64,000 bases of DNA. Origin: Allomyces arbusculus (taxonomy: Eukaryota; Blastocladiomycota; Blastocladiomycetes; Blastocladiales; Blastocladiaceae). The notes below the pieces were generated by a model. It ran no database searches. It saw only the letters and a list, made by a program, of their open reading frames with translations, and was not told the DNA's origin. The stretch spans positions 62,001-126,000 of the forward strand of contig JADHYV010000044.1 of assembly GCA_027604705.1 (NCBI GenBank), written 5' to 3'. Position numbers and translations under genes: made by a program. This document shows, in pieces, positions 21,770 to 33,574 of the stretch; position 1 is the first letter of the stretch, and the number at the start of each line of letters is the position of its first letter.

Positions 21770-23650
21770 TTACACAAAGCTCGCGGGCACCCCCCGTGCG
21801 ACCTCGACATACTCGTCGACCCGCTCTGGCCCATACCAAAACACCGTCCACCCGCACTTCTCTCCCTCGGGCAAATTCCCCAATTTCACCATCCCATCCG
21901 CGCGATCAAAATACCACGCGTTCACCGGATTATTCCCGCGCGACCGCCAGACCAGCTCTTTCGGGCACACCTCCCTCAGACCGCGCCAGACCACATCCAC
22001 CAGCCCGCCACCTGCAGTTTGCCGCGGATGCACGGCGAGCTTGTCGAGGTACATGCACCCGCCACCTGGCGACTCTCGCGTCACGATCGCCGCGCCCGCG
22101 TAGTCGCCGGCAATGACCGCGGCATGCAGGCAGGTGTCGAGCCGGGCAAAGTAGGTGTCGACGTCGAGCGACCGACCGAACGCGGATTCCAGCAAGTCTA
22201 CGACCTTGGCCTTATCTAGCGTCGCCGTGGACGTGTGCACAACGACCTTGGGCCCAGCGCGGATCACCGTCGGCGGCCAGGCGCCCGAACTGCCCCCCTT
22301 GCTCGCCGCAGGGCGCGGCTTATCCGTCAAAACGTGCGCGACCGCCGCCCACCCAGCATCCGCGGCCGCCGCAACCACGGCCGTCGCGGTTGCCGGCATG
22401 CCGCTGAGCGCAGCTTCGACCAAATCCAAATCCCGTACCGCGCGCGAACCCGCAGGTAGCCGAGCCCGAAGTGACTCCGCGTCATTCGCGAGGTTCACCG
22501 CCGGCACGCCCGCCGCCGCCCTTACCCCGCGCCGCCCACCGACCCCTCGCGCCCCGGGCGCGGGCGGGACCCCGCCGTCCGCCTTGTTCAACACAACCAG
22601 TTTCACCGGCTTGATCCGGCGGGCCAGGACCGCGTCCGGGTCCTCGGCGACGCGCAGCGCCTGCGGACCGCCCCCCGCGCCGGCAGCCGGGTGCGCCGGC
22701 GTCTGTGCGAGATGGTGCGCCAGCGCGACCGTCGCGTGCCCCGCGGGAACCGACACCGTCCGACCGGTGGACCAGTCGTGCGCGAGTGGCGCAATCACGG
22801 GCGTGTGGCCCAGTGCGAGGCACGAGCGCAGTGGGGCCAGGTCGATGTCGAGCGACGTCGGGGTGGTGATGAAGAGGCCCGATGAGACCGGGCGCGCGCG
22901 GTGGCCCGCGAGGTCGATCAGGCGCGCGACGTGTGACGCGGCGTCGGTGAGCGACGCGCGGAATTCGCTGGCCGCGGCGACCGGGTCAGTCGTGGTGGAC
23001 GGGGCCGCGTCGTCCTCGGTGGGCGGATCGACATGCACAACGACTACTGGATGGACCGCGAGTCGTGCCATGGCAGCCAAGTCCGCAGCGACCGAGGACG
23101 CGGTCCCAGCGGGTAGCGGCCACGCGAGGTGCACAAGCGCGACGTGGATCGCCGAGCTCGTGTCGTCGGTCGCAGAGTCGGACGCGGCGAGCCATGGCGG
23201 AGCGCCAGAGCCGACGTCGAATTGTTGTTGGGATGTGGTGGACACACCAGGTGGTGGCACTTGGTATCGACGCAAATAACTCGCGGCCTCGCGCGGCGTC
23301 GGCGCGCCCGCGGCAAGGATGCGGTGCACGAGGGCTTGTGTCGAGGAGGCAGGCGGCGGGGTCGGGGTCGTGGAGGTGGGAGAGGCCGGGTCGGGGGAGG
23401 AGGTGGAGGTGGATGACGAGAGCCGGTACGACGCGGATGCACGCTTAGCAGTCCATGGCGGCGACGGCGGGACGGTCGCGCGCGACGAGGAGGCGGTCGG
23501 GCGCGGGTAAGTCGAGAGCGTGGTGGTGGAGAGCATGCGCAAAGTCGATGCGATTCGCAAAAGGTGCGGCGGTGACGCGTAAAGAGCGCGCGTGAGAACG
23601 GATCGCGCTGTCAGGACCGCCGGCGCCGGGGCGCGGAGTGGCAGTGTCAT
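21770..23650 (-). CDS. ARG2: Mitochondrial N-acetylglutamate synthase
   Basis: Acetylates glutamate with acetyl-CoA, the first step of arginine synthesis, in the mitochondrial matrix. One exon, 626 aa, start ATG at 23650. The N terminus is Arg/Ser/Ala-rich with no acids for over 40 residues, a good mitochondrial targeting signal. The middle is a degenerate amino-acid-kinase-like region (IKPVKLVVLNKADGG). The C-terminal NAT domain of fungal Arg2 is clear: AAIVTRESPGGGCMYLDKLA, then HPRQTAGGGLVDVVWRGL, then ELVWRSRGNNPVNAWYFDRA, then WTVFWYG. Low-complexity Ser/Thr/Pro blocks around residues 50-110 are not conserved. Next to homoserine kinase, same strand; whether they are co-regulated cannot be told. 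Confidence 0.88.
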   Translation of the reverse strand: MTLPLRAPAPAVLTARSVLTRALYASPPHLLRIASTLRMLSTTTLSTYPRPTASSSRATVPPSPPWTAKRASASYRLSSSTSTSSPDPASPTSTTPTPPPASSTQALVHRILAAGAPTPREAASYLRRYQVPPPGVSTTSQQQFDVGSGAPPWLAASDSATDDTSSAIHVALVHLAWPLPAGTASSVAADLAAMARLAVHPVVVVHVDPPTEDDAAPSTTTDPVAAASEFRASLTDAASHVARLIDLAGHRARPVSSGLFITTPTSLDIDLAPLRSCLALGHTPVIAPLAHDWSTGRTVSVPAGHATVALAHHLAQTPAHPAAGAGGGPQALRVAEDPDAVLARRIKPVKLVVLNKADGGVPPAPGARGVGGRRGVRAAAGVPAVNLANDAESLRARLPAGSRAVRDLDLVEAALSGMPATATAVVAAAADAGWAAVAHVLTDKPRPAASKGGSSGAWPPTVIRAGPKVVVHTSTATLDKAKVVDLLESAFGRSLDVDTYFARLDTCLHAAVIAGDYAGAAIVTRESPGGGCMYLDKLAVHPRQTAGGGLVDVVWRGLREVCPKELVWRSRGNNPVNAWYFDRADGMVKLGNLPEGEKCGWTVFWYGPERVDEYVEVARGVPASFV

Positions 23651-25782
23651 CGTGGTACAGGGGCACGTCGTCGTCGAGGATGAGCTGTTGGCGAGAGTGT
23701 CGGCTTTGGAGTACGGCGTGCTGGCGCGGAATCGAGTCGTGGAAAGTCGTGGAAAGTTGGTCAGGCCGAGAGCGCGGGCTTCTTGTCGCGCTGCTCGACG
23801 GGTGCAGCGAGTGCGTGAAGTAGAGCACGTCGCGGTTGCCGGGATCTAAATATCAGCGTCGCTGCAGCGCGTGCCGTGGAGGAGAAGAGGACGACGACGG
23901 CAGCGAGCCGTTGAGTTGACGACGAGGTGCGGACGTCAGTCCTTGCGATTCCGTGATCAGACTGATCAGATCAGGCCGGCGCCGAAAGCGAGGGAGACAT
24001 CTCTACAAGGGAGCTGACTCGCGCGCTCACGCCAGAGTCACGCCGCGGGAGACATTGGCAAGGAGCACATCAGCCCGACCGTCTGACGTGGTTGCGGTGA
24101 ATTGTGTGACACAGACGCGCGTGACGTGACCGCACGCGTCGCACTTGCGGTGGACGCGCTGCTTGCCTGCCATGAGCTCGTGCACGACCGTCGACGACGA
24201 CGGCGATGCATGACACCAGCGCGCAGGACGACCGCGACCGGCCGCACGGAGCGCACACAGGTCCTGCGCGCGCGATGGGACCGGCAAGCGGTCATGGTTG
24301 GCGCAGCGAACTGGGCTGCCGGTTTCGAGCACAGTGGCCATCGGTCGGTTGAAATTGCCGTGCGCCGGCAAGTGGGCCCGCGGGCATCGTCGTCGTGGTC
24401 GTGACGTTGCGTCTCGCGGCGGGCAAGAACAAGTGCGACTTCGTTTCTGAGGCCTGGCCGGTACGGTCGGGTTGTGAGCGGACTCGTTCTGCTCATTCAT
24501 CGCGCTCGTCTGGCTGTGCTCCCCACTGGTGCAGGCTTGCGAGCCGCAGGATCTGGGCAGGATCACGGCACGCGGTGCACTGCGTGAAGCCCCTCTCTTA
24601 GTCGCTCGCTTTCGCGTCCGCGGACAGGTTGCGTCGTTGAGCGCAGCGCGTGTTCGCTCCCGCGAGCCACGCGCGCGGTGGGCCTGTCCATCAGCATCAG
24701 CCAGCCAGCCAGCAAGCAACAAGCAACCGGCCTTGCTCCGTTGTGCGGTTGTGCGCGGTCGCTGGCGAGCTCGACGTCCACCACCAAACCGACCAACAAC
24801 AGGGTGGTTGGAGACACACTCTGACGACGCGACGCAGCGCAACGCAACGCAACGCGACGCGCACCCTCGCTCCACGCTCCTCGCGAAGATTAGCAGCAGC
24901 CTCGTCCCTTGCTCATTGTCGAAGTGGCGTTTGGAGCCAAGGCCGCTTCACTTCAATAGCAACAGCAGCGCGCGTTCCCGCCACCGACGTCACCACCACC
25001 GCCGCTCTGCCCGCCACGTCGACGAGCTTGTTGCACCGGATTGCTCGACGTGGCCGCGATCGCTCCCGCTTTTGTTGCTTGCATTGCGTTGCTCGTTGCT
25101 GCTCAACCCCCAAGTTGCAGAAAGTCTTTGTTCCGCGCACGTCGACCGTGTTGCAAGCGGCCCGCCCGCTCGAGTGGCCAGCCTGTCGTCGGCGCGTCGG
25201 TGCGTCGACCAAGTACCTGCTCGACGGCAGCGTCCGCGCGGCGTCTCGTCTCCTCTCCCGCCGCGCGCGATCCAAATTGCTCTGCTCGCTTGGACCGGGA
25301 ACGACGACCCTTTTCGAGCCGCAGCTGTTGCACGCCTGCCGTCACCGTTGCGCTGCCGCGCTTTTCAACCAGAACAGACGACCGATCGACGAGCAAGTAC
25401 GTTTTTCTCTCCCGCTTCTCGTCTCTCCGTGCGGCCCGGCGGCCGCTGATCCACACGGTGGTCGCGCGCGCGGTCTCCTTGGTCACGACGATGCTGGTGT
25501 TGCACCGCAGCAGGCTGTTTATGGACTGACTTGGTTCGGGTCGACCATGGCGGTGCGGTAGCAGATTGCTCGACTTGCTCTCGAATCTGCCTCGACGCGA
25601 GCAGCATTTTGGACCGCTTTGTGCTGCTGAGGCACTCGAACGCGACGCGACGCAACGCGACTTGCCCGACCGCAACTCGATTTTCCGCACCGCACCGACG
25701 CGACCGCTGATCGCGCGTCGCCACCGACCCACCCCGCGTGATCCCCCCACCGCAGATCGCTCCCTTCTCCACCTTCCTCACC
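23651..25782. other. Divergent promoter region between ARG2 and the RRM gene
   Basis: About 2.1 kb with strong GC content and many overlapping open frames, none convincing. It includes short tandem runs of a CGCAA/CGCGA type around 24827-24866 and 25640-25665. A minus-strand frame ending at 24027 carries a CxxC pair (KCDACGHVTRVCV) but no wider similarity. The stretch before 25783 is probably the long leader of the RRM gene. Confidence 0.35.
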
Positions 25783-27420
25783 ATGGCGACGCCGCCCGGC
25801 CTCCCCACTATCCCCGGCACCCCGCCGTCCTCGTCCGACCCGCCCACCGCGGACGCGCACCTGTCCCCCCCACCGGGCCTGCTCACGACCCCGCCCAAGA
25901 CCCCTGCGCGTCCTGCTGGCAGTGCGACGACGCGCGCGCTGGTCCATTCCGCGCCTGCGACCCCAAACGACCTACGTCGCGCGCGCGGTGCCGCGCCCAC
26001 CGCCGACGACTGGCCACCCGTGCTTGCGGTCGCCGCGGCCGCGGAATCGGCGGCGCTGGCGACGCTGGCGTCCCCAGCGCGGTCGACCAAGTCGGCGTGT
26101 GATGCGGTCGAGGACGAGGCCGTGTTGGAACTGGAGCTGCGCGACGACTTTGTCCCGTTTCCCCCCGCCGCCGGCGACCTCCCGACCGCCGCGGGCCCGC
26201 CCAGCGCGTCCTCCTCGTCGACCAATGTCTACATCAAAGGCCTGCGCGGTCTTGCCGCCACGTCCGATACCGCGCTCCACACGACCCTCGAAGCGCGGTA
26301 CGGCCCCGTCCTTTCCGCCAAAGCCATGCTCGACCTGGCGACCGGTCGCGGGAAAGGGTTCGGGTTCGTGCTCTTTGCGCACCCGCGCGATGCGGCCACC
26401 GCGCTCACCCGGATCCCGCACGATTTCCCCGGATGGACCGCTGCGCCCGCGCGAGTGTCGCCGAAAGTCGCCCTCCGCGCACTGCACGATCCGAATTCGA
26501 CCAACGTGTATTTTTCGAATTTGCCGGTAGAGTGGACCGAGGAGGATGTGGTCAAGTTGCTGAGGCCGTGGGTGGTCAGCTCGGCGAGGGTGATTCGGCA
26601 CGCGGATGGGCGGTCGAAAGGGGTCGGGTTTGCGAGGATGGCGGATCGGGAGAGCGCAAGGAAGGTGATTGAGACGTGGAATAAGCGTGCGGTCCCCGGT
26701 GGGCTGGGAGGGGGTGTTCCGCTGCAGGTGCGGTTTGCAGATTCGGAGCGGCAGAAGGAACTGAAGCGGGCGATGGGGCAGGGGAGTAAGGACGCGACGG
26801 GGCCGGCGCGCGCGAGCGCGAGCATGGGGACGACGCCGACACCCGCGGGACCTCGGCCGACGACGACGACGACGCAGCACCAAGTGCGTCGTGATGCGCG
26901 CGGCCACCACCTCCACGCGCAGGCGCGCGGTCCGGCCCCGCTCCCGGCACCCGCGCATGTGCACGTGCCACCGACCGCTATGATCCCCGCGACGGCGGCT
27001 CCCACCCACGCGGCCGCGCCGCTGCCGTCGCCGACCAACGCGCCGACTACCCCTATCTCGCCGACCACTCCCATCAACCCCACACACCCGCACGCGCACG
27101 CGCACCCGCACGCGGCCTACTTGCCGTACGGCGCGATCCCCGTCTGGCCCGTCTACCCACCGCTGCCGGGCGCATACGGCGCGCCCGCACCGAGCGGGTA
27201 CGCGCCGCCGCCGCCGCCGCCGTTGCCGGGGCAGGAAGGGGGCGCGCCGGTGCCGTATGCGGTGCCTTACCCGGCGTACGCGGCCACCGCGGCGCCGGGC
27301 GTGCAGCCAGGTGGGGGTGGAGAGTATTGGGGGGTCGCGTACGCGTGGCCTGCGGGCGCCGGCGTCGACCACGGGACGCCAGGCGCGGGCGTGCCGGGGC
27401 CGGGCCAGGGCGGCGGGTAG
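25783..27420 (+). CDS. Two-RRM RNA-binding protein, RBMS-like
   Basis: 545 aa, no intron; start ATG 25783 in a good context (caccATGG). RRM1 spans about 147-225: RNP2 is VYIKGL and RNP1 is KGFGFVLF. RRM2 spans about 240-325: RNP2 is VYFSNL and RNP1 is KGVGFARM. The spacing of the two RRMs and the words TNVYI, VGFARM and VRFADS resemble the RBMS/MSSP group of single-stranded nucleic-acid binders. The N-terminal 145 residues and the C-terminal 210 residues are Pro/Ala/Thr-rich and disordered, with a poly-Pro run near residues 475-480. The role is probably mRNA binding and post-transcriptional control; targets unknown. Confidence 0.85.
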   Translation: MATPPGLPTIPGTPPSSSDPPTADAHLSPPPGLLTTPPKTPARPAGSATTRALVHSAPATPNDLRRARGAAPTADDWPPVLAVAAAAESAALATLASPARSTKSACDAVEDEAVLELELRDDFVPFPPAAGDLPTAAGPPSASSSSTNVYIKGLRGLAATSDTALHTTLEARYGPVLSAKAMLDLATGRGKGFGFVLFAHPRDAATALTRIPHDFPGWTAAPARVSPKVALRALHDPNSTNVYFSNLPVEWTEEDVVKLLRPWVVSSARVIRHADGRSKGVGFARMADRESARKVIETWNKRAVPGGLGGGVPLQVRFADSERQKELKRAMGQGSKDATGPARASASMGTTPTPAGPRPTTTTTQHQVRRDARGHHLHAQARGPAPLPAPAHVHVPPTAMIPATAAPTHAAAPLPSPTNAPTTPISPTTPINPTHPHAHAHPHAAYLPYGAIPVWPVYPPLPGAYGAPAPSGYAPPPPPPLPGQEGGAPVPYAVPYPAYAATAAPGVQPGGGGEYWGVAYAWPAGAGVDHGTPGAGVPGPGQGGG

Positions 27421-27961
27421 GTAGGCGCGCGCATGGGACGACGAGATGAGTCGAGCATGGCGGAGCTGAGGACTGCGTGCGTGGTTGCATCAAGTCGGAA
27501 GTCGTGGAGGACGTGCTGATTGTTTGTTTTTTGCGAGTCATGGGCGGTTTTTGCAGTTGGTGCCGATTTTGTGCTTTGGGCACGAGGAAACATGGCGCGC
27601 TTTTTTGGATTTGGTCACTTGCGCGTTATGTTTGCGTCAGAGGGTCGTGACGTGGTGGTGGGCAGGCAAACGGCTCCGTTTCGTGGCTGGTCGTGTCGTC
27701 CCGCCGGTCCCGTCGCGGGCCGTGACAGCGCCGTCAGCACGCCGACGACGAGCGAACAAGCCAGCACCTGCAGCGACACGGATTGATTGAAAAGCGCGCG
27801 GCCGCCGCGCGACCCACCAGAACCACCAGCACGAGCGGAGCGGATTGGACAACGCGAGATTCGGCCCAACCCGACATCAACGATTTTGGAGTGCAGCAGC
27901 ATCTCGGCAACGACAACGACCATCTTGGATTGCGGCAGCATCACGACGACGATTCAACGGC
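27421..27961. other. Intergenic/leader region
   Basis: Between the RRM gene and the EST1/SMG6-like gene. The frame of the latter is open from about 27845 but only through a TTG. No separate gene seen. Confidence 0.3.
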
Positions 27962-30417
27962 ATGGCGTCAAGACCGCGCGGGTCGTCGACCGCCAAATCG
28001 ACCGCACCGACAAGCCCGGAGCGCAGGCGCCGACGTGGGTGCCGCGCGGGACGGAACCGCCGCGGGACTCGGCCCGACGACGAGGACGACGACGAGAATA
28101 GCGGCGAGAATGGCGTGGATTTTGCCGACCAGTGTGAAGATAGCACGGGCATCCTCGTCAAGCCTATGTCGGTGTTGAGCGTGCAACCTGCAAAGGACGC
28201 AACGGACCCCGACGACTCGCCACCGCTCCGCGCTGCAAGTATGCTCCCAATGCCGGCGTTGCCGGTGGCAAGAGCGCCGGGAAAGCACCGGCGTGGGTCG
28301 ACTGCGTCGTCGAATGGCATTCCGACGACCGCAAGTATGCCCCCATCACGCGCGACACTGACGACCGGATCGCTGTCCAATGGCGCATCAACGCTCGCCG
28401 CAAGTAAGCCGACGCGCCCGACAACCTTGTCCACCCGACAGCGGCTACTGGCACCCACTCCCACGTCCGCACCGCACGCGTCCACCTCGACCGCTGCGGC
28501 CTCTGCACCGTCGCTCCGCGCCCTCGTCCAACGGGTTAAGGAAGTTGACGCTCAACTTTCGTCCGGGACCCTCCCGCTTGCCGCGTTCCCGTCAGCCATG
28601 ACCGACTATGTCATCATCCACGACCTCCATCCCACCTGGGCTGCCTCGCACCGGCTGCTCGACCGCGTGGCCCACCTGATCACGGCGTTTCGCGCCGCCA
28701 CACGCCGCTCGCGCGACCCGGACCCGGCCACGACCGTGATTGAAAGGTGGCTTGCAGCGTGGTGGAAGCGGCTCGTCGTGCCCTGCTCCGCTAATGACGA
28801 GAACGGAGATGACGGGGTGACGATTGATTTGCCCCGCGACCTGCCGCCATGTCTCGGGCGAATCTCGGAGGGACTCGTACAACTCGACCCGGCCGTCGAC
28901 CCGCTGGCCGCGTACGTTCTCCTCGCAGATACCGCACGACATTTGGCCCCGCGTCGACGCGAATTCGCGGGGGCCTACCTCGCTCTGGCCGCGGCATTGT
29001 TGGATGCGGCGGCGCGTGCGGTACCGGGGTCTGGGCGCGTGCATGCGTTGCGCGGGACGGCGTGTGCGGCCCGCGCACGAAGGATGGAGGCGATGAGTGC
29101 GTGGTTGCGCGCGGCGTGCTGTGCGGAACCGTACGACGCGAGTGGCGCGTTGGGCGGGATGTTTTCGGCCACGACTGGGGGAGGAAATGCGGAGGTGTGG
29201 GAGGATGAGGGCGTGGTCGTCGCGTGGGTGCGGTGCTTGTACGCGCGAATCGAGTACGTGTCTTGCTGTTCCTTGGGGGAGGGGGGCAAGCGGATGCTAA
29301 TGTCGGTTGCTGCGCGTCTTGTAGTCTCGATCAAGTCGCGACCTTGACCGACCGACTCATCACCGAATGGCCGACGATGCCCTTCGTGACCCGGGACCAC
29401 GTTGCGCAAATCGCCGCGTACCTCGTGCACCTCTCGCGCGGGACCCCGGCGTTCCCATTTGCTGCGACCTCGGCGCTCTCGCTCCTCGCGGCCGTCGGCA
29501 CCCTGTGCACATCCGCAAGACTGCGCCACTTTGCCATTCTCTCGCGCGGGATCATGGCCGTCGAAGACCCCGTCCCATGGGACCCGCTCCGGTTCGCCAC
29601 CCCGCTTTCCGCAATCTGCAACGCGCTGAACGACCTCGACGTCGACACCGACCTTGATTTCGACGCGGCTGGCTTATGGACGGGTCTCGCCGTCGACCTC
29701 GACCCGTTCCCCGTGACGTCCGTCACCGCGCGCGACGTGCGCGACTGGTGGACCGCGTTCGCGCACATGTCACACGTAGTTCAATACGACGACGAAGCCG
29801 ACACGTTCACCGCACACGTGGCCCCGTCCGCATCGCCGTCGGTCGTCGTCCTCTCAGGCTCGACGCCGATCCCCACCACCCCGTCCCCACCGCCGGCCCA
29901 ACTGCCGCTCTACATCACCGACACGTCGTCCCTCCTCACCCTTGGCCCGACCGGGATCGCCCGACTCTCCACGCACGCCCGTATCGGGGTCCCACTCGTC
30001 GTCATGCGCGAGTTACAGGGCTTGGCCACGGGCGATCCGAACTCGGACGACGAGCGCGCGGCCAACGTGGCCCGGTCGGCTGCTGCACTGGTCGCAGCTC
30101 TGCCGCAGTCGAGCGCGACGGCGTATACCCGTGGCGGGCATGCGGTGGCCGAGTGGGACTGGACCGAGGATTATCGCGGGGCCGGGATCTTGGATAATGT
30201 GGTCCTCGAGACGTGTGTCGCCGTGGGGGGTGTGTTGGTCACGGAGGATCTGAATTTGAGGTTGAAGGCGGCTGCGCATGGGACGAGCGCGGTGGGGGCC
30301 AAGGATGCGCTGGCCGCAGGGGCGGGTGGGGCCGGGAGGAGAGGAGGCACGGGGCGCGGTGGGGCAAGGGGGGAGGGCAGGAGAGGTGCTCGGCGCGGAC
30401 GTGGTGGACGCGGGTGA
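27962..30417 (+). CDS. EST1/SMG6-like protein with C-terminal PIN nuclease domain
   Basis: Coding sequence join(27962..29253, 29325..30417), 794 aa; 71-bp intron (GTACGT...TGTAG). Residues about 185-560 are helical and resemble the 14-3-3-like/TPR part of EST1/SMG5-7 proteins (LADTARHLAPRRREFAGAYL). The PIN domain starts near residue 625. Its candidate acidic residues are D630 in YITDTSSLL, the Glu of VVMRELQGLA, an Asp in GILDNVVLE and D739 in VTEDLNLRLKA, matching the SMG6 layout. SMG6 cuts nonsense-mRNA; EST1A relatives also act at telomeres, so either role is possible. The tail is Arg/Gly-rich (RGGTGRGGARG), typical of RNA binding. The start is the first in-frame ATG (gcATGG). Confidence 0.8.
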
Positions 30418-30831
30418 GCGGATGAGGTTGCTGGCGCAGCTCGACGTGCTGGAGGCGTGGATGTTGGTGTTGTTGGTGTGAAGAAATCGAAGACGCGTCG
30501 ATCATGAACTCTCACGGCGCGTTTACGTCAGGTCCTCCACATATTTACGTAACGCAGCCTCGACAGGTGGCAAAGGTGGCGATGCTTCCACCAACAGCCT
30601 CGACGATTCCCCTTCAAACCCGCATTACTTCTGTCCGCGGCCGTCCACACTCTCGGCATTCAGCTGCAACTTGTCGCGCTCGACTGCATTGCAAGGAATA
30701 CGCTTTTGCCGACCCCGCGCTGCAAGTGTCTCGCTACTCCACCCAGGCCACCAACGGCACCAGCAAGCACCGACGTGCAGCAGCCGTCAACAGCAGCAAC
30801 TACGCCACGCCGGGCCCAATAACTACGCACC
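30418..30831. other. Intergenic, promoter of the kinase gene
   Basis: About 410 bases between two plus-strand genes; no gene or clear element recognised. Confidence 0.3.
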
Positions 30832-32227
30832 ATGCTCGCCGAATCCTCGACCAAGTCGGCGCCCATGCCGAGCGTGCCGCGAACCAAGGCCCCCGCTGCC
30901 AACGGGACTCTTAAGGCGGTCGCTGCTGCAAAGTTCACGGCGTCCGCCGCACCTGCACCGGCACTCGCACCCGTACCGACGTGCCCCATTATCGCGTCCG
31001 TCCGTCGTCTCGCCTACACCGTCGACGAAAACGACCTCGACTCCTGCGCGCGCGCCGTCGGGGACCTCCTCCACCTGGCCCCCAGTTCCGCCATCCGGTC
31101 CGCGAAAGTCACTCGGTGCAAGCAAGGCATCACCAACAAACTCTTGCGCGTCGTGCCCACCAACTCTCCCATTTACCTCGTCCGCGTATACGGCCATGGC
31201 ACCGACGAACTGATTGACCGCGACGCTGAAGTGCGCAACATGGCCTACCTCGCGAAGCACGCACTCGCGCCGCCCTTGCATGCGCGGTTGAATAACGGGT
31301 TGGTGTACGGGTACGTGCACGGCGTGCCCGCGAACCCCGAGGATTTGGCCGACGCGAAGGTCTGGCCGGCGATTGCGCGGCACGTGGCCGAATGGCACGG
31401 GTTGCCGCTGCCGCCGACGGCGCATCCGGTCCCCGGTCATGTCTCGGATGAGGTGGAGCAAGTACCGGCGCTGTTTGCGACGCTGGATCGGTGGATGGCG
31501 ATGGGTACGTTCCCGCATCGTCCTGACATGTCGTGCGTGGACGCAAGTGCTCAGCTCGCAGCGTGGTCGTCTAGTCCGCAAGGCCTTCCCCTCCGGCACC
31601 GCATGCCACCTGTCGATCGCCGACCTCGCGCACGAGCGCGCCCTCTTGGAATCCACCTTGCTGCCGCCCTCGCGCATCGCGTTCACGCACAACGACCTGC
31701 TCAGCGGCAACATTATCCTGCAGTACGCCGAAGGCAGCGACGATAAGGTCGGTTCCGCGGCCCCCACGGGCGTGCGGTTCATCGACTACGAGTACGGCGG
31801 GGTCGGGTTTGTGGCTTTCGATATCGCCAACCACTTTTGCGAATGGGCTGGCTTTGACTGCGAGTATTGGCGGTACCCGGACGTCGAAACGCAGAAGGCA
31901 TGGTTGAGGGAGTATTTGGGGCAGGGACAGAAGGGTACGCATGCACGGTTCTTGTTCTGAGTGGGCGTGGCGCTTACGCTGTGGAATGATCATGTAGTCC
32001 CGCCGTCCGATGCCGACGTCGACAAGTGGCAATCGACCGTTGCTGCATACACGCTCGCGGCGCACTTGTATTGGACGCTCTGGGCGCTTGTGCAGGCGAG
32101 TGTCTCGGACATCGAATTCGACTACTCCGGGTACGCGCAGTTGCGGTGGACCGAGTATTTGCGGTGGAAGGCTACGCGCCGCCCGCTGCCGCCGCCCGCC
32201 GCCGCGAGCGCAAACGACAAGAAGTGA
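30832..32227 (+). CDS. EKI1: Ethanolamine/choline kinase
   Basis: Phosphorylates ethanolamine (perhaps also choline) with ATP, first step of the CDP-ethanolamine route to phosphatidylethanolamine. Coding sequence join(30832..31504, 31575..31934, 31998..32227), 420 aa; introns 70 bp (GTACGT...CTAG) and 63 bp (GTACGC...GTAG). Motifs: GITNKLL and YLVRVYGHGTDELIDR (ATP side), Brenner-type catalytic loop FTHNDLLSGNII (residues 261-272, catalytic Asp 265), the metal-binding FIDYEYGGVGFVAFDIANHF, and C-terminal LYWTLWALVQ with IEFDYSGYAQLRW. The word order is closer to ethanolamine kinases than to choline kinases, but specificity is not certain. A 50-residue Ala/Pro-rich N-terminal leader is variable. 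Confidence 0.9.
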
Positions 32228-33175
32228 GCCTGGTGGCAATCAGTGTGGTTTGTAGTTTTGTCGACTTGGGTTTGTAGATGATCCGTAGGGGTAGGTGGGT
32301 TGCGGTTCGATTCGGCGCGTCGGGCATGTGTCTGGGCGCCGGAAATTCATGAGATTTGCATTGTGACTGGCCAGCAGTTGGGATGTGTGTAGATGGAATG
32401 GCAGCAAGCGCGGGTGGCGGTTGACGAGTGCGACACGGCGACACGGCCAAGAAAGGAGACGCCATGTCCTTGGCTCGTCGGTTGATGCAACATGAAAGCA
32501 CCGTCAAGCAGTGCTACCGTGTTCGTGAGGAACCAGGCGCTGAGCGTCACAACGTTTGGGGGTTTGAAGCGCGGAGACTGCAGAAAGTGCAGGAAATTCG
32601 GAGGTGATGCTGGTACGACACGCTGACACAGCAAAGAGGTGTTTGCGCCCTTGATGACCATTACACGCAACACACGACGTAGTCCCGACCTGTATCTGAA
32701 AAGCATGTCCTAGCACACAACCTGCGTGGCGCGATGCTCAAATTGCCATGCCCAAAGGCGCAAGGCCGAATAACATATTGAAATTCCAAGACTAGAAGCG
32801 CGAACCGACTCCCCCTTCACTTTGTGATGATCTAGTTGGGTTGAAGTTCAAGCTTGAAAAAATCGATACGCTCTGTTTGGTTGATTGATGCTGGGCCGTA
32901 CCTCTGATATCTCAACTGGATGGGAAACTGACATGGCCATGGCGCTCCTGAGGAATCTGCACACAAACACCATGACTTTCAATGTGGAGGACATGCAGCC
33001 GTGCATTTTGGACGGGCAGGAGCAATTAGCGCCGAGATGCGCACCCAAGCTCCATTGCAGAATCCAGTCGCGGCAAACGAACGCGGTCGCTGTTGCACAC
33101 AACAGGATCAAATAGCAGCGGGTCCTGTTGAGAGGCGGCCATCATTGTCAAATACCAACAAGACCGTGTCGCCTT
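32228..33175. other. Intergenic with possible F-box body debris
   Basis: No supported gene. Minus-strand frames near 33111-32848 may be the eroded continuation of the F-box-like head at 33574-33176. Confidence 0.3.
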
Positions 33176-33574
33176 CTAAGAAATGCTGTGGGCAGTGTTC
33201 AAACTGGTGCCTGCAGTGCGGATTGCGACGCGGATGAACAGTTCGCACAGCACACGCGTAGCCAATGCGAGCTCGAGTAGTGCGGCAGGGTCTTCGTGTC
33301 CAAAAGTGTCATGCAATGAGATGGCACAAAGATGTGGCGCATTAGCGTCGGTTCGAAGCTGATCGGACGAGGCAAGAATTTCGGCGATGCATATCAGAAC
33401 CGGGTGAGGAAGCTGGCCGAGCGTATACCCGCGGCGTTGCGTCTCTTGCAGTTCGTTATTGAGCATGGTTGCCAGAGTTGCCATCAACTTCGAGTTTGGA
33501 GTTTCGTTTGGTCGCAGTTGATGCATCATCGCTGATGGCAGCGATGAACAGTGCTTCTGGTCTGTCTGACGCAA
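33176..33574 (-). pseudogene. F-box-like head, relic
   Basis: The minus-strand frame reads YTLGQLPHPVLICIAEILAS, a loop, then PAALLELALATRVLCELFIR, the same layout as other F-box heads in the window. No convincing LRR body follows. It could be the first exon of an unresolved gene, but with the surrounding decay I favour a relic. Confidence 0.45.

Noticed and set aside
22155-23279. 374-codon plus-strand open frame
   Set aside because: It is antisense to ARG2; its Ser/Thr/Ala-rich translation follows from GC-rich codons on the other strand.
24027-24875. 282-codon minus-strand frame with a CxxC pair
   Set aside because: Most of it is Arg/Ala-rich filler and starts in repeat-like DNA; only the last 50 residues look protein-like, with no known domain.
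24529-25561. Overlapping plus-strand frames of about 300 codons before the RRM gene
   Set aside because: Composition is Arg/Ser/Ala-rich without motifs, and the two overlapping frames are equally long, as expected from GC-rich leader DNA.
25972-27372. 466-codon minus-strand open frame
   Set aside because: Antisense to the two-RRM gene, whose RNP motifs and start context are clear.
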